The notes beneath the pieces were generated by a model. The model ran no database searches, had not been told where the DNA came from, and worked only from the letters and a program-made list of their open reading frames with translations. From Streptomyces cinnabarinus (lineage in GTDB: Bacteria; Actinomycetota; Actinomycetes; Streptomycetales; Streptomycetaceae): a DNA stretch of 64,000 bases. Shown in pieces: positions 1 to 8,634 of this stretch. Within the stretch, counting starts at the first letter, position 1. Each line of letters starts with the position of its first letter. The stretch covers positions 3,534,001-3,598,000 of the forward strand of contig NZ_CP114413.1 in NCBI RefSeq assembly GCF_027270315.1, given 5' to 3'. A program made the position numbers and the translations under genes.

Positions 1-1
1 C

Positions 2-637
2 CGCTTCTACGACTCCTCCGGCGAGGTCATCTACAAGACGAACCCGGCGGTGAAGTCCGCCTTCGACCTCACCGCGGAGGCCGCCGAGGCCGGTCTGATC
101 GGCAACCAGACGCAGTTCCAGCCCGCCTGGGACACCACCATCGCCAACAGCAAGTTCGCCGCGATGTCCTGCCCGCCGTGGATGCTCGGCTACATCAAGG
201 GCAAGTCCAAGCCCGAGGCGGCCGGCAAGTGGGATGTCGCCCAGGCGCCGAAGTCCGGCAACTGGGGCGGTTCCTTCCTGACCGTCCCGAAGTCCGGCAA
301 GAACGCGGAGGAGGCGGCCAAGCTCGCCGCCTGGCTGACCGCGCCCGAGCAGCAGGCCAAGCTGTTCGGCGTGCAGGGCAGCTTCCCGAGCACCCCGGCG
401 GCGTACGAGTCGACCGAGGTGACCGGTGCCAAGAACGACATGACCGGTGACGCGCCGATCGGCACGATCTTCGCCGAGGCCGCCGCCAACATCCCGGTCC
501 AGACGATCGGCCCGAAGGACCAGATCATCCAGCAGGGCCTGACCGACAACGGCGTGGTCCTGGTGACCCAGGGCAAGTCCGCCAAGGAAGCCTGGGACAA
601 CGCCGTCAAGACCATCGACAACGCCCTGGACCAGTGA
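2..637 (+). CDS. cebE: Cello-oligosaccharide ABC transporter substrate-binding protein, 3' part (CebE)
   Basis: The reading frame is open from the window edge, so the lipoprotein signal and N-terminal lobe lie outside; about 211 C-terminal residues are seen. The part present has the look of a family 1 extracellular sugar-binding protein: a helix carrying WDVAQAPK, a GSFLTVPKSGKN turn, and the AAKLAAWLTAPEQQAKLF stretch typical of sugar-binding lipoproteins. It is followed with a 4-nt GTGA overlap by two MalF/MalG-type permeases and then by a GH1 beta-glucosidase, which is the cebEFG-bglC order of Streptomyces. In that system CebE binds cellobiose and cellotriose outside the membrane. No ATPase gene follows; in Streptomyces the shared ATPase MsiK serves this importer. 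Identity as CebE rests on context as much as on the fragment. Confidence 0.88.
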   Translation, partial: RFYDSSGEVIYKTNPAVKSAFDLTAEAAEAGLIGNQTQFQPAWDTTIANSKFAAMSCPPWMLGYIKGKSKPEAAGKWDVAQAPKSGNWGGSFLTVPKSGKNAEEAAKLAAWLTAPEQQAKLFGVQGSFPSTPAAYESTEVTGAKNDMTGDAPIGTIFAEAAANIPVQTIGPKDQIIQQGLTDNGVVLVTQGKSAKEAWDNAVKTIDNALDQ

Positions 638-1662
638 CCCGGATGAGCACTGGGCACGACACCGCCGCCGCGTCCCCCGCAAAGGAGGGGGGCGCGGCCC
701 CGGGCCGCCCGTCGGGCGAGGGTCCGGACACCGAGCAGGAGCTGCGGCGCCGGTCCAAGCTGTCCCGCCGTTGGCAGCGGGACATGCGCTGGAGCCCGTA
801 CGCCTTCGTCTCCCCGTTCTTCCTGCTGTTCCTGGCCTTCGGCCTGTTCCCGCTGGTCTACACGGGCTGGGCCTCGCTGCACCAGGTGGAGCTGACCGCG
901 CCGACCGACATGGAGTGGGTCGGCCTGCGCAACTACACCCGGATCTTCGACGACGAGTTCTTCTGGAACGCGGCCGAGAACACGCTGACCATCGGCATCA
1001 TCTCGACCGTTCCGCAGCTGCTGATGGCGATGGGCATCGCCCACATCCTCAACTACAAGCTGCGCGCCTCGACCTTCTACCGGGTCGTCATGCTCGCGCC
1101 CTACGCGACCTCGATCGCCGCCGCCTCGCTGGTCTTCGTGCTGCTCTTCGGCCGCGACTACGGCATGATCAACTGGGCGCTGGGCGCGGTCGGCATCGAC
1201 AACATCGACTGGCAGAACGACCAGTGGGCGTCCCAGATCGCCGTGTCGACCATCGTCATATGGCGCTGGACCGGCTACAACGCGCTGATCTACCTGGCCG
1301 CGATGCAGGCGATCCCGCAGGACCTGTACGAGTCGGCCGCGCTGGACGGGGCCAACCGCTGGCAGCAGTTCTTCCATGTCACGCTGCCCTCGCTGCGCCC
1401 CACGATCCTGTTCACCGTGGTCGTGTCGACCATCGGCGCCTCCCAGCTGTTCGGCGAGCCGCTGCTGTTCGACGCCAACAAGGGTGCCTCCGGCGGATCC
1501 CAGCACCAGTTCCAGACGCTCGGCCTCTATCTGTACGAGCAGGGCTGGGTGAACCAGCATCTGGGCCGTGCCTCCGCCATCGCCTGGACGCTGTTCCTGA
1601 TCCTGATCGTGGTCGGCATCGTCAATTACGTCATCTCGCGCCGGCTGCGCGCCAGTAGTTAG
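634..1662 (+). CDS. cebF: Cello-oligosaccharide ABC transporter permease CebF
   Basis: This is a binding-protein-dependent sugar permease of the MalF type, 342 residues. It has a long cytoplasmic N-terminus (about 50 residues, charged), then a first membrane segment (PFFLLFLAFGLFPLVYTGW) and five more. The EAA loop that docks the ATPase is present as ESAALDGANRWQQFFHVTLP near residue 235. The GTG start at 634 overlaps the cebE stop (GTGA), which points to translational coupling; an in-frame ATG nine bases later is the alternative. It pairs with CebG to form the membrane channel for cellobiose/cellotriose. The assignment to cellobiose rather than another sugar comes from the bglC gene downstream and the CebR-type operator. 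Confidence 0.9.
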   Translation: MTRMSTGHDTAAASPAKEGGAAPGRPSGEGPDTEQELRRRSKLSRRWQRDMRWSPYAFVSPFFLLFLAFGLFPLVYTGWASLHQVELTAPTDMEWVGLRNYTRIFDDEFFWNAAENTLTIGIISTVPQLLMAMGIAHILNYKLRASTFYRVVMLAPYATSIAAASLVFVLLFGRDYGMINWALGAVGIDNIDWQNDQWASQIAVSTIVIWRWTGYNALIYLAAMQAIPQDLYESAALDGANRWQQFFHVTLPSLRPTILFTVVVSTIGASQLFGEPLLFDANKGASGGSQHQFQTLGLYLYEQGWVNQHLGRASAIAWTLFLILIVVGIVNYVISRRLRASS

Positions 1663-1672
1663 GAGACCGGCC

Positions 1673-2578
1673 GTGACGACGACACTGACTCCAGCCTCCG
1701 AGACACCTCCGGAGAAGACCCGGCGGGTACGGCGGCCGAAGGCGGCCCGGGCCGGCGGAACCCTGCACGCGGGACCGATCGCGTACGTGATCCTCGCGCT
1801 GTTCACCATCGGCTCGCTGTTCCCGCTGGTGTGGACGGCGATCGCCGCCTCCCGGGACAACCAGCGGCTGGCCGAGACCCCGCCGCCGTTCTGGTTCGGC
1901 TCGAACCTCTTCGACAATCTCGATCTCGCCTGGAACGACGCCAACCTGGGCGAGGCGTTCATCAACACCACGTTCGTGGCGGGGGTGTCGGCGGCGACCA
2001 TCGTGTTTCTGTCGACGATCGCCGGGTTCGCCTTCGCCAAGCTGCGCTTCAAGGGCCGTAACGCGATGATGCTGATCGTGATCGGCACGATGATGGTGCC
2101 GCCGCAGCTCAGTGTGATCCCGCTGTACATGATGGTCGCCGAGCTCGACTGGGCCGACCAGCTCCAGGCGGTGATCTTCCCGTCGCTGGTGAGCGCGTTC
2201 GGTGTGTTCTTCATGCGGCAGTACCTGCTCCAGGCACTGCCCGACGAGATCATCGAGGCGGCACGGGTGGACGGCGCGAGCAGTTGGCGCGTGATCTGGC
2301 ACGTGGTGTTCCCGGCTGCCCGTCCCGCGATGGCGGTCCTGGGCATGCTGATGTTCGTGCAGACCTGGAACGACTTCCTGTGGCCGTTCCTCGTGCTCAC
2401 CCAGAACGGCAATCCGACCGTGCAGGTGGCGGTCGCGGGTTTGGGCCGCGGCTATACGCCGGACCAGTCCCTGATCATGGCGGGCGCGCTGCTGGGCACG
2501 CTGCCGCTGCTGATCGTGTTCGCGATCTTCGGCAAGCAGATCGTGGGCGGCATCATGCAGGGCGCGGTCAAGGGCTGA
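1673..2578 (+). CDS. cebG: Cello-oligosaccharide ABC transporter permease CebG
   Basis: This is a MalG-type permease of 301 residues with six predicted membrane segments and the EAA motif EAARVDGASSWRVIWHVVFP around residue 200. The GTG start at 1673 is preceded by AGGAG at a spacing of 7. It begins ten bases after cebF and completes the importer. Downstream, 116 bases separate it from bglC; this gap ends in the CebR-like palindrome, so bglC can be transcribed by read-through or from its own promoter. No ATPase is encoded nearby, as expected if MsiK energises the transporter. Confidence 0.9.
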   Translation: MTTTLTPASETPPEKTRRVRRPKAARAGGTLHAGPIAYVILALFTIGSLFPLVWTAIAASRDNQRLAETPPPFWFGSNLFDNLDLAWNDANLGEAFINTTFVAGVSAATIVFLSTIAGFAFAKLRFKGRNAMMLIVIGTMMVPPQLSVIPLYMMVAELDWADQLQAVIFPSLVSAFGVFFMRQYLLQALPDEIIEAARVDGASSWRVIWHVVFPAARPAMAVLGMLMFVQTWNDFLWPFLVLTQNGNPTVQVAVAGLGRGYTPDQSLIMAGALLGTLPLLIVFAIFGKQIVGGIMQGAVKG

Positions 2579-2681
2579 GCCCCCGTATCCCCGAACCTCC
2601 TCAGGGGCCGGGTCACCGCCGCTCCGGCCCCCTTCTTCCTCCTCCCCATCCCCCCTGTCCGTCGGCCTGTCCGACTCTCTA

Positions 2682-2695
2682 TGGGAGCGCTTCCA
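2682..2695. promoter_or_regulatory. CebR-type operator overlapping the bglC start codon
   Basis: The 14-mer TGGGAGCGCTTCCA differs at one base from the published CebR consensus TGGGAGCGCTCCCA. Its last base is the A of the bglC ATG. A LacI-family repressor bound here would block elongation from cebG or initiation of bglC. The second CebR site expected upstream of cebE lies outside the window. The match is seen directly; repression is known for the family and inferred here. Confidence 0.85.
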
Positions 2696-4131
2696 TGCCT
2701 GACTCCGCACAGCCGGTGACCCCGGCGACCTTTCCTCCCGCCTTCCTCTGGGGCGCCGCCACCTCCGCGTACCAGATCGAGGGGGCGGTGCGGGAGGACG
2801 GCCGTACGCCGTCGATCTGGGACACCTTCAGCCATACCCCCGGCAAGACGGTCGGCGGCGAGACCGGTGACATCGCTGTCGACCACTACCACCGATTCCG
2901 TGACGACGTGGCACTGATGGCCGAGCTGGGCCTGACGGCCTACCGCTTCTCCATCTCCTGGTCCCGGGTGCAGCCGACCGGGCGGGGGCCCGCGGTCCAG
3001 CGGGGCCTGGACTTCTACCGCAGTCTCGTGGACGAGCTGCTCGCGCACGGCATCAAGCCGGCGGTCACGCTCTACCACTGGGACCTGCCGCAGGAGCTGG
3101 AGGACGCGGGCGGCTGGCCGGAGCGGGACACGGCGTACCGGTTCGCGGAGTATGCGCAGATCGTCGGCGAAGCGCTCGGCGACCGGGTGGAGCAGTGGAT
3201 CACGCTCAACGAGCCCTGGTGCAGCGCCTTCCTGGGGTACGCGTCCGGGGTGCACGCCCCGGGCCGGACGGACCCGGCGGCCTCGCTGAAGGCCGCGCAC
3301 CACCTCAACCTGGCGCATGGACTGGGCGCTTCGGCCCTGCGCTCGGTGATGCCGGCCCGCAACGGGGTGGCGGTCAGCCTCAACTCCTCGGTGGTCAGGC
3401 CGGTTTCCGACGACCCGGAAGACCTGGCGGCCCGGCAGCGGATCGACGACCTGGCCAACGGCATCTTCCACGGCCCGATACTGCACGGGGCCTACCCCCA
3501 GTCGTTGCTCACGGCGACGGCGCCGCTGACGGACTGGGACTACGTCCAGGACGGCGATCTGGCCCTGATCAACCAGCCGCTCGACGCGCTGGGCCTCAAC
3601 TACTACACGCCCACGCTGGTCTCGGCCGCCGAGTCGGCCCCGGCGGGCCCGCGCGCCGACGGTCACGGGGCGAGCGCCCACTCGCCCTGGCCGGGCGCGG
3701 ACGACGTGGCCTTCCACCAGACGCCGGGCGAGCGCACCGAGATGGGCTGGACGATCGACCCGACCGGCCTGCACGACCTGATCATGCGCTACACCCGCGA
3801 GGCCCCGGGGCTGCCGCTGTACATCACGGAGAACGGCGCTGCCTACGACGACAAGCCCGACCCCGACGGCCGCGTCCACGACCCCGAGCGCATCGCCTAC
3901 CTCCACGGCCACCTCTCGGCGGTCCGCCGCGCCATCGAGGACGGCGCCGATGTCCGCGGCTACTACCTGTGGTCCCTGATGGACAACTTCGAGTGGTCCT
4001 ACGGCTACGACAAGCGGTTCGGCGCGGTGTACGTCGACTACACCACGCTGGAGCGGACGCCGAAGTCCAGCGCCCTGTGGTACGGGCGGGCGGCCCGGTC
4101 GGGAGCGCTGCCGGCGGTGGAGTCGGACTAG
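2695..4131 (+). CDS. bglC: GH1 beta-glucosidase BglC
   Basis: A 478-residue cytoplasmic family 1 glycosidase that splits imported cellobiose and short cello-oligosaccharides to glucose. It starts with the family N-terminus FPPAFLWGAATSAYQIEG. The acid/base glutamate is in TLNEPW (about residue 175) and the nucleophile glutamate in YITENGAA (about residue 380); the C-terminal WSLMDNFEWSYGY substrate loop is intact. Length is normal for GH1. There is no signal peptide. The ATG at 2695 is chosen because conserved sequence begins just after it, although the upstream bases form the CebR-like operator rather than a clean ribosome-binding site. It closes the ceb operon. In plant-pathogenic Streptomyces this enzyme also tunes cellotriose signalling; nothing here indicates pathogenicity. 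Confidence 0.93.
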   Translation: MPDSAQPVTPATFPPAFLWGAATSAYQIEGAVREDGRTPSIWDTFSHTPGKTVGGETGDIAVDHYHRFRDDVALMAELGLTAYRFSISWSRVQPTGRGPAVQRGLDFYRSLVDELLAHGIKPAVTLYHWDLPQELEDAGGWPERDTAYRFAEYAQIVGEALGDRVEQWITLNEPWCSAFLGYASGVHAPGRTDPAASLKAAHHLNLAHGLGASALRSVMPARNGVAVSLNSSVVRPVSDDPEDLAARQRIDDLANGIFHGPILHGAYPQSLLTATAPLTDWDYVQDGDLALINQPLDALGLNYYTPTLVSAAESAPAGPRADGHGASAHSPWPGADDVAFHQTPGERTEMGWTIDPTGLHDLIMRYTREAPGLPLYITENGAAYDDKPDPDGRVHDPERIAYLHGHLSAVRRAIEDGADVRGYYLWSLMDNFEWSYGYDKRFGAVYVDYTTLERTPKSSALWYGRAARSGALPAVESD

Positions 4132-4174
4132 ACCGCTCTTCAGGAGCTGGGCGCGGCACGTGGAGGGGACGTGC

Positions 4175-4210
4175 CGCGCCCCGGCCGGATGGGGGACCGG
4201 CCGGGGCGCG
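4175..4210. terminator. Bidirectional hairpin terminator between bglC and the chitinase
   Basis: A perfect 14-bp inverted repeat (CGCGCCCCGGCCGG and its complement) with an 8-nt loop lies between two convergent genes. A second perfect hairpin (CGCGGCACGT/ACGTGCCGCG, 4152-4178) overlaps its left arm, so the two could be alternative structures. Neither has a long T run, as is usual in Streptomyces. Confidence 0.8.
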
Positions 4211-4267
4211 CCCCCCGTGGGTCAGGTGGAGGCGAGGGTCAGGTGCCTACGGCTCACTTCCTACGGC

Positions 4268-5728
4268 TCACTTGTAGGCCGCGAAGGCCTTGCTGAAGGC
4301 GTTCTTGTCCTGGTCGATGGAGCTGCACGTGGCGTCGGCCGCGGGCTTCGGGCCGCCGGGGCAGGCCTTGTCGCGGGTGCCCGACCACATCGACAGCCAG
4401 CCGAGGCCCTTGGACTTGGCGAAGTTCACCAGCTGGGTGGCGTCCTCGACCTTGAAGATCTCCGTCACCACGTCGTTGACGCCGATCATCGGGGTGACCG
4501 CGACGGTCTTCCAGGCGGCGCTGTCGGACAGCCCGAGCACGCCCTTGATCTGGGCCTGGGTGGCGGTGGCCGCCTGTTCGGCGTAGGTGCCCATGTCGCC
4601 GCTGTAGGCCGGGCCGTAGTCCATCGCCATGATGTTGACGGCGTCGATCCGCACGCCGTTCTTCTTGGCGTCGGCCAGCAGGTCGACGCCGGGCTGGGTC
4701 AGGCCCTCCGGCATCACCGGGAGGGTGTAGGAGACGTTCAGGTCCGGGTGCTGCTTCTGGAGCTTGGCGATGGCCTGGGCGCGGCGGGTGTTGGCGGCCG
4801 CGTCGGGCAGCGCGCCGCCCTCGACGTCGAAGTCGACCTTGGTGAGGTCGTAGGCCTCCACGACCTTGTTGTACGCCGCCGCCAGCGCGTCCGCCGAGGA
4901 GCAGGTGGTGGCCAGCTCGCTGCCGGCCGCGCCGCCGAAGGAGACCCGGACGTCGCCGCCCTTGGCGCGCAGCGCGCCGATCTGCCCGGCGACCGCGTCG
5001 CTCGCCAGGTCGCTCACGCCGCCCCACTTGGGCGTGCAGCCGCCGCCGTCGGTGATGAAGGCGAGGTTGTAGTTCTTCACGCCGGTGGCCTCGGCGGTGC
5101 CGACCAGGTCGAAGGCGGGGTAGAGCGAGGTGTCGACGTACGGGGCGAACCCGGCGTTGGCGGTGTTGCCGCTGCCGGTGGACTCCGTGGCCGTCGGGGT
5201 GGGGGTGGCCGTGGCCGTGGGGGTCGGCGTGCTGGTCTTGGTGGGGGTCGGTGTCGGGGTCGCCGTCTCCGTCGGGCGCCCGGACGGCTCGGGGGTCGCG
5301 CCCCCGTCCGTCGAGCACTTGACGCCGTCCACGACACAACCGCTCGGGTCGCCCGAGCCGTTGACGACGAAGCCGACGGTGACCGACTCCCCGGCCTTGA
5401 GGCCGTCCTTGTCCCAGGCCGGGGGCTTCACGGTGACCCGCGAACCGCTCACACTGGACTCGGCGTTCCACAGCGAGCTCAGCTTCGCGCCCGACGGCAG
5501 GTCGAAGGTGAGGGTCCAGTCGGCCTTCGTGGAGCCGGTGCCGTTGGTGACGACGTACTGGGCGGTGTAACCGGTCGACCAGTCACTGGTCTTGGTGTAC
5601 GCGGCGCCCACACCGGCCGCCTGCGCGGTCCCGGTGAGGAAGACGGCGCCGCCACCGACCACGGCCGCGGCGACGACTCCGCCTATCGCCTTGTTCCTGC
5701 CACTGACCCTGCGCCGGTGGATGCTCAT
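4268..5728 (-). CDS. Secreted chitinase-like protein: CBM2 plus GH18
   Basis: A 486-residue exported protein. Residues 1-40 are a signal peptide (RRR, hydrophobic core, AQA cleavage). Residues about 40-140 form a family 2 carbohydrate-binding module (W/Y pairs, one disulphide C...C at its end). A Pro/Thr linker of repeated TPTPT units follows, then a GH18 domain. The GH18 signature is visible as KVDFDVEGG with the catalytic glutamate, and the substrate strand VRVSFGG. This is the compact bacterial GH18 type that lacks the chitinase insertion domain. The ATG at 5728 has AGGCAGG upstream; the frame stays open 27 codons further but no signal peptide fits there. No DasR-type palindrome is visible in the 122 bases upstream, so control by the chitin regulon is not evident. 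Substrate could be chitin or a related glycan. Confidence 0.85.
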   Translation of the reverse strand: MSIHRRRVSGRNKAIGGVVAAAVVGGGAVFLTGTAQAAGVGAAYTKTSDWSTGYTAQYVVTNGTGSTKADWTLTFDLPSGAKLSSLWNAESSVSGSRVTVKPPAWDKDGLKAGESVTVGFVVNGSGDPSGCVVDGVKCSTDGGATPEPSGRPTETATPTPTPTKTSTPTPTATATPTPTATESTGSGNTANAGFAPYVDTSLYPAFDLVGTAEATGVKNYNLAFITDGGGCTPKWGGVSDLASDAVAGQIGALRAKGGDVRVSFGGAAGSELATTCSSADALAAAYNKVVEAYDLTKVDFDVEGGALPDAAANTRRAQAIAKLQKQHPDLNVSYTLPVMPEGLTQPGVDLLADAKKNGVRIDAVNIMAMDYGPAYSGDMGTYAEQAATATQAQIKGVLGLSDSAAWKTVAVTPMIGVNDVVTEIFKVEDATQLVNFAKSKGLGWLSMWSGTRDKACPGGPKPAADATCSSIDQDKNAFSKAFAAYK

Positions 5729-5850
5729 CGCCTGCCTGCTTTCGCTGCTCACTGGGTGCTGCTCACGAGTGGGGGTGCGGCAGCACGCTAGCGAGGCCGA
5801 AACGGGCAAATGGCCTGATCGGGACGAGGGTTGCGGATCTTAGGGTGCGC

Positions 5851-7248
5851 TTAAGGAAGGGATCGGGACCGGTTAAAGGACAAGACCATTCGGCTGCCCC
5901 GGCGTCTGCGCACCCGGTGCCCGCGCCGCTCGGGCGCCCGACCGTCGAGCTGGATCCAGATCCGCACCTCGGTGCCGCCGAGCACGGAGGAGCCGATGCG
6001 CACATCACCGCCCGTGGACTCGGCGAGCCGGCGCACGATGTCCAGGCCGAGCCCGGTGGAACCGGCGCTGCCGGAGCCCCGGCCGCGGGCCATCGCCGCC
6101 TCCGGGTCGGGTATGCCGGGCCCGGCGTCGGACACCAGCACGATCACCGCGTCCTCGCCGTTGTGCACGTCGACCGCGAAGGCGGTGCCCTCCGAGGTGT
6201 GCCGGAAGACATTGCCGAGCAGGGCGTCCAGCGCGGCGGCCAGGTCGGCCCGCGCCACGGGTATGCGCACCGGCCGGTCGACCCCGGCCACCCGCACCTT
6301 GCGGCCCTCGTCCTCGGCCAGCGCCGACCAGAACTCCATCCGCTCGCGCACGACCTCGGCCGCGTCACAGCCGGCGCCCGGACCGATCGCCGCCGTCTGC
6401 GGCTTGGCCTCCCGCGCCGTCCGGATGATGGTGTCGACCTCCCGCTCCAGCTGGGCGACCGCGGCCCGGGTCTGCTCGGCGGCCGGTCCGTCGCCCAGCG
6501 AGGCGGCGTTCAGGCGCAGCACGGTCAGCGGGGTGCGCAGCCGGTGCGAGAGATCGGCGGCCAGCTCCCGTTCGTTCGCCAGCAGTTGGACGACCTGGTC
6601 GGCCATGGAGTTGAACGCGGTCGCGGCCAGCCGCAGTTCCTTCGGTCCCTCCTCCGGCACCCGGGCGCCCAGCTTGCCCTCCCCCAGTTCGTGCGCGCCC
6701 TCGACCAGGCGCTGCGCGGGCTGCACCATCCGGACGCCGAGCCGGTCGGCGACCGCGACCGAGCCGACGATCAGGGCGATACCCACGACGGCGAGGACCG
6801 CCCAGGCCGTCGAGACGCCGTTGCTGACCTCGGCCTCGGGGACGTACACCTCCACGACGGCGATCTCGCCGGAGCTGATCGCGACGGGCTGGAGCAGGGT
6901 GGAGCCGCCGGGCACCTCCGTGGTGGAGGCGCGGCCGAGCTTGCGGACGGTCGCGATGTCGTGGCGGGCGGCGCGCTGCCGGCCGATGTCGACGGCCTCG
7001 GCGCCGTCGGCCGCCGGTATGTGCACGGCCATCTCCGCCTCGGATCCGGCGGAGGCCACGACCCGTTCGAGCTGGTCGCGGTCGGTGGTGATGGACAGCG
7101 CGGGGGCGACCGCGGCGGCCTCCCGCTCGGCGTTGGAGAAGGCGCGGTCGCGGGCCATCTCCTTGATGACCAGGCCGAGCGGCACGGCGAAGGCCAGCAC
7201 GACCATGGTGGTGACCGCCAGCGAGACCTTGACCAGGGCCCATCTCAT
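5851..7248 (-). CDS. Membrane sensor histidine kinase
   Basis: A 465-residue kinase. Segment 8-28 and segment 148-168 are membrane helices enclosing a sensor domain of about 120 residues outside the cell. A HAMP domain follows (about 170-225), then the H-box DLSHRLRTPL with phosphoacceptor His235, the N-box LLGNVFRH, and the G boxes DAGPGIP and STGLGLDIVRRLAES. The ATG at 7248 overlaps the stop of the upstream regulator gene (ATGA), so the two are co-translated. The sensor region has no cysteine pair or other recognisable ligand motif, so the signal is unknown. It should autophosphorylate and pass phosphate to the adjacent OmpR-type regulator. Confidence 0.92.
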   Translation of the reverse strand: MRWALVKVSLAVTTMVVLAFAVPLGLVIKEMARDRAFSNAEREAAAVAPALSITTDRDQLERVVASAGSEAEMAVHIPAADGAEAVDIGRQRAARHDIATVRKLGRASTTEVPGGSTLLQPVAISSGEIAVVEVYVPEAEVSNGVSTAWAVLAVVGIALIVGSVAVADRLGVRMVQPAQRLVEGAHELGEGKLGARVPEEGPKELRLAATAFNSMADQVVQLLANERELAADLSHRLRTPLTVLRLNAASLGDGPAAEQTRAAVAQLEREVDTIIRTAREAKPQTAAIGPGAGCDAAEVVRERMEFWSALAEDEGRKVRVAGVDRPVRIPVARADLAAALDALLGNVFRHTSEGTAFAVDVHNGEDAVIVLVSDAGPGIPDPEAAMARGRGSGSAGSTGLGLDIVRRLAESTGGDVRIGSSVLGGTEVRIWIQLDGRAPERRGHRVRRRRGSRMVLSFNRSRSLP

Positions 7249-7952
7249 CGCGGCGGCCCCCCGGGCACCGGTGGCTCCAGCTTCACGCCGACCCCGCGCA
7301 GGGTGTGCAGATAGCGCGGGCTCGCGGCGGTCTCGCCGAGTTTGCGGCGCAGCCAGGACAGGTGCACGTCGATGGTCTGGTCGTCGCCGTAGGACTGCTG
7401 CCACACCTCGGCGAGCAGTTCCTTGCGGGGGACGACGACGCCGGGGCGGCCGGCCAGGAAGGCGAGCAGGTCGAACTCTCGGCGCGTCAGGTCGAGGCGT
7501 ACGCCGTCCAGTTCGGCCTGGCGGCGCAGCGGGTCGACGGTGAGGCCGCCGACGCGGAGCACTGACTCGGGCGGCGCCTCTCCCGCGGTGGCCCGGGAGC
7601 GGCGCAGCACGGCGGCCATCCGGGCGGAGAGGTGCTCGACGGAGAACGGCTTGGTCAGATAGTCGTCCGCGCCATCGTTCAGCAGCCGGACGATCTCCGT
7701 CTCGTCGTCGCGGGCGGTGGCGATGATCACCGGGACGTCGGTGATCCCGCGCAGCATCTTCAGGGCCTCGGACCCGTCCAGATCGGGCAGTCCGAGGTCC
7801 AGGATGACCACGTCGAAACGGAAATGGGCGACCTCGCGCAGCGCCTCAAGGGCGGTGCCGACACTGCGCACGGTGTGTGCGGCGTCGGTCAGATGCCGGA
7901 TGAGGGCCGAGCGTACGAACTGGTCGTCCTCGACCACGAGCACACTTGCCAT
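7245..7952 (-). CDS. OmpR-family response regulator
   Basis: A 235-residue regulator with an N-terminal receiver (acidic pocket EDD at residues 8-10, phosphoacceptor Asp52 in ILDLGLPD, conserved lysine in YLTKPF) and a C-terminal winged-helix DNA-binding domain (LTRREFDLL, TIDVHLSWLRRKLGE). It is the first gene of the pair with the downstream kinase. The ATG at 7952 begins exactly where receiver homology starts; a GTG three codons upstream is possible. No direct repeat that looks like an autoregulatory site was identified in the 109 bases before it. Targets cannot be read from the sequence. Confidence 0.92.
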   Translation of the reverse strand: MASVLVVEDDQFVRSALIRHLTDAAHTVRSVGTALEALREVAHFRFDVVILDLGLPDLDGSEALKMLRGITDVPVIIATARDDETEIVRLLNDGADDYLTKPFSVEHLSARMAAVLRRSRATAGEAPPESVLRVGGLTVDPLRRQAELDGVRLDLTRREFDLLAFLAGRPGVVVPRKELLAEVWQQSYGDDQTIDVHLSWLRRKLGETAASPRYLHTLRGVGVKLEPPVPGGPPR

Positions 7953-8061
7953 GCGCCGCACCGTACGCCATGCGGGGGAGCCCGGTCCGGACCTGTGGAC
8001 AACTGCCGGGCTGTGGACAACACACGACACCAGTGGGGCGGGTGAGGCAGTATGGCCCGCG

Positions 8062-8586
8062 ATGCGCAGAGGACTCGTACACGTACTGGCTTGGTCGCTC
8101 GCCACGGGCGCGGCGGTCACGCTGTCGTGGTGGGGCGTCCACACGGTCATGGCGGGCACGGCGTACGACCCGCCGCGCGCCCTGCCCATCGCGGCGGCTG
8201 ACGCGACCACGCAGGAGTCGAAGCCGCTGGCCTCCTCGACGCAACGGGGGGCTCCGTCGGGCACCCCCACGAAGAGCCCGTCGTCCCAGCCGCCTTCGAC
8301 GAAGAAGCCCAACGCCTCCAGCACGCCCACCCGCACCCCGGCCGCCCCGGCTCCCCCGGCCTCCGGACAGGTCAAGCCCTACGACACCGACGGTGGCCGA
8401 GTGGTCTTCGACCTGCGCGACACCTACGCCACGCTGGTCTCGGCGACGCCGGGCACGGGCTGGTCGATGCAGGTGTGGAAGACGGAGTCCTGGATCCGGG
8501 TGGAGTTCGCCCAGGGCGCGGACCGGGTGTCGGTATTCTGCACCTGGCACGACAGCGCGCCGCGGGTGACGGTCGAGGACTACTGA
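8062..8586 (+). CDS. Secreted or membrane-anchored small protein of unknown function
   Basis: A 174-residue protein that I do not recognise as a named family. Residues 1-32 form a signal peptide or anchor (MRRGLVHVLAWSLATGAAV, then a second hydrophobic stretch). A Ser/Thr/Pro/Lys-rich linker covers about 55-105. The last 60 residues are a compact domain with VVFDLRDTYATLVSATP and WKTESWIRVEF, ending in a likely beta-rich fold. It is divergent from the two-component operon, so the 109-bp gap may hold promoters for both, and it could be a target or accessory of that system; this is inference from position only. Confidence 0.7.
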   Translation: MRRGLVHVLAWSLATGAAVTLSWWGVHTVMAGTAYDPPRALPIAAADATTQESKPLASSTQRGAPSGTPTKSPSSQPPSTKKPNASSTPTRTPAAPAPPASGQVKPYDTDGGRVVFDLRDTYATLVSATPGTGWSMQVWKTESWIRVEFAQGADRVSVFCTWHDSAPRVTVEDY

Positions 8587-8634
8587 CCCTCCGGCCTCGG
8601 CGGAAGCCTTCCGTCTCAGGGAAAGCCTCCGGTC

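Noticed and set aside
190..2412. Long open frame on the minus strand opposite cebE-cebG
   Set aside because: High GC with third-position bias gives long antisense frames; no start signal, low-complexity translation, and real sugar permeases on the other strand.
5170..5290. Repeated GGTGTCGGGGTC-like units
   Set aside because: They code for the Pro/Thr linker of the chitinase; not a CRISPR or independent repeat.
4160..5791. 543-codon plus-strand frame over the chitinase
   Set aside because: Translation is Gly/Arg/Val-rich without domains; it is the shadow of the CBM2-GH18 gene.
5729..5850. DasR site before the chitinase
   Set aside because: No TGGTCTAGACCA-like palindrome is present in the upstream bases.
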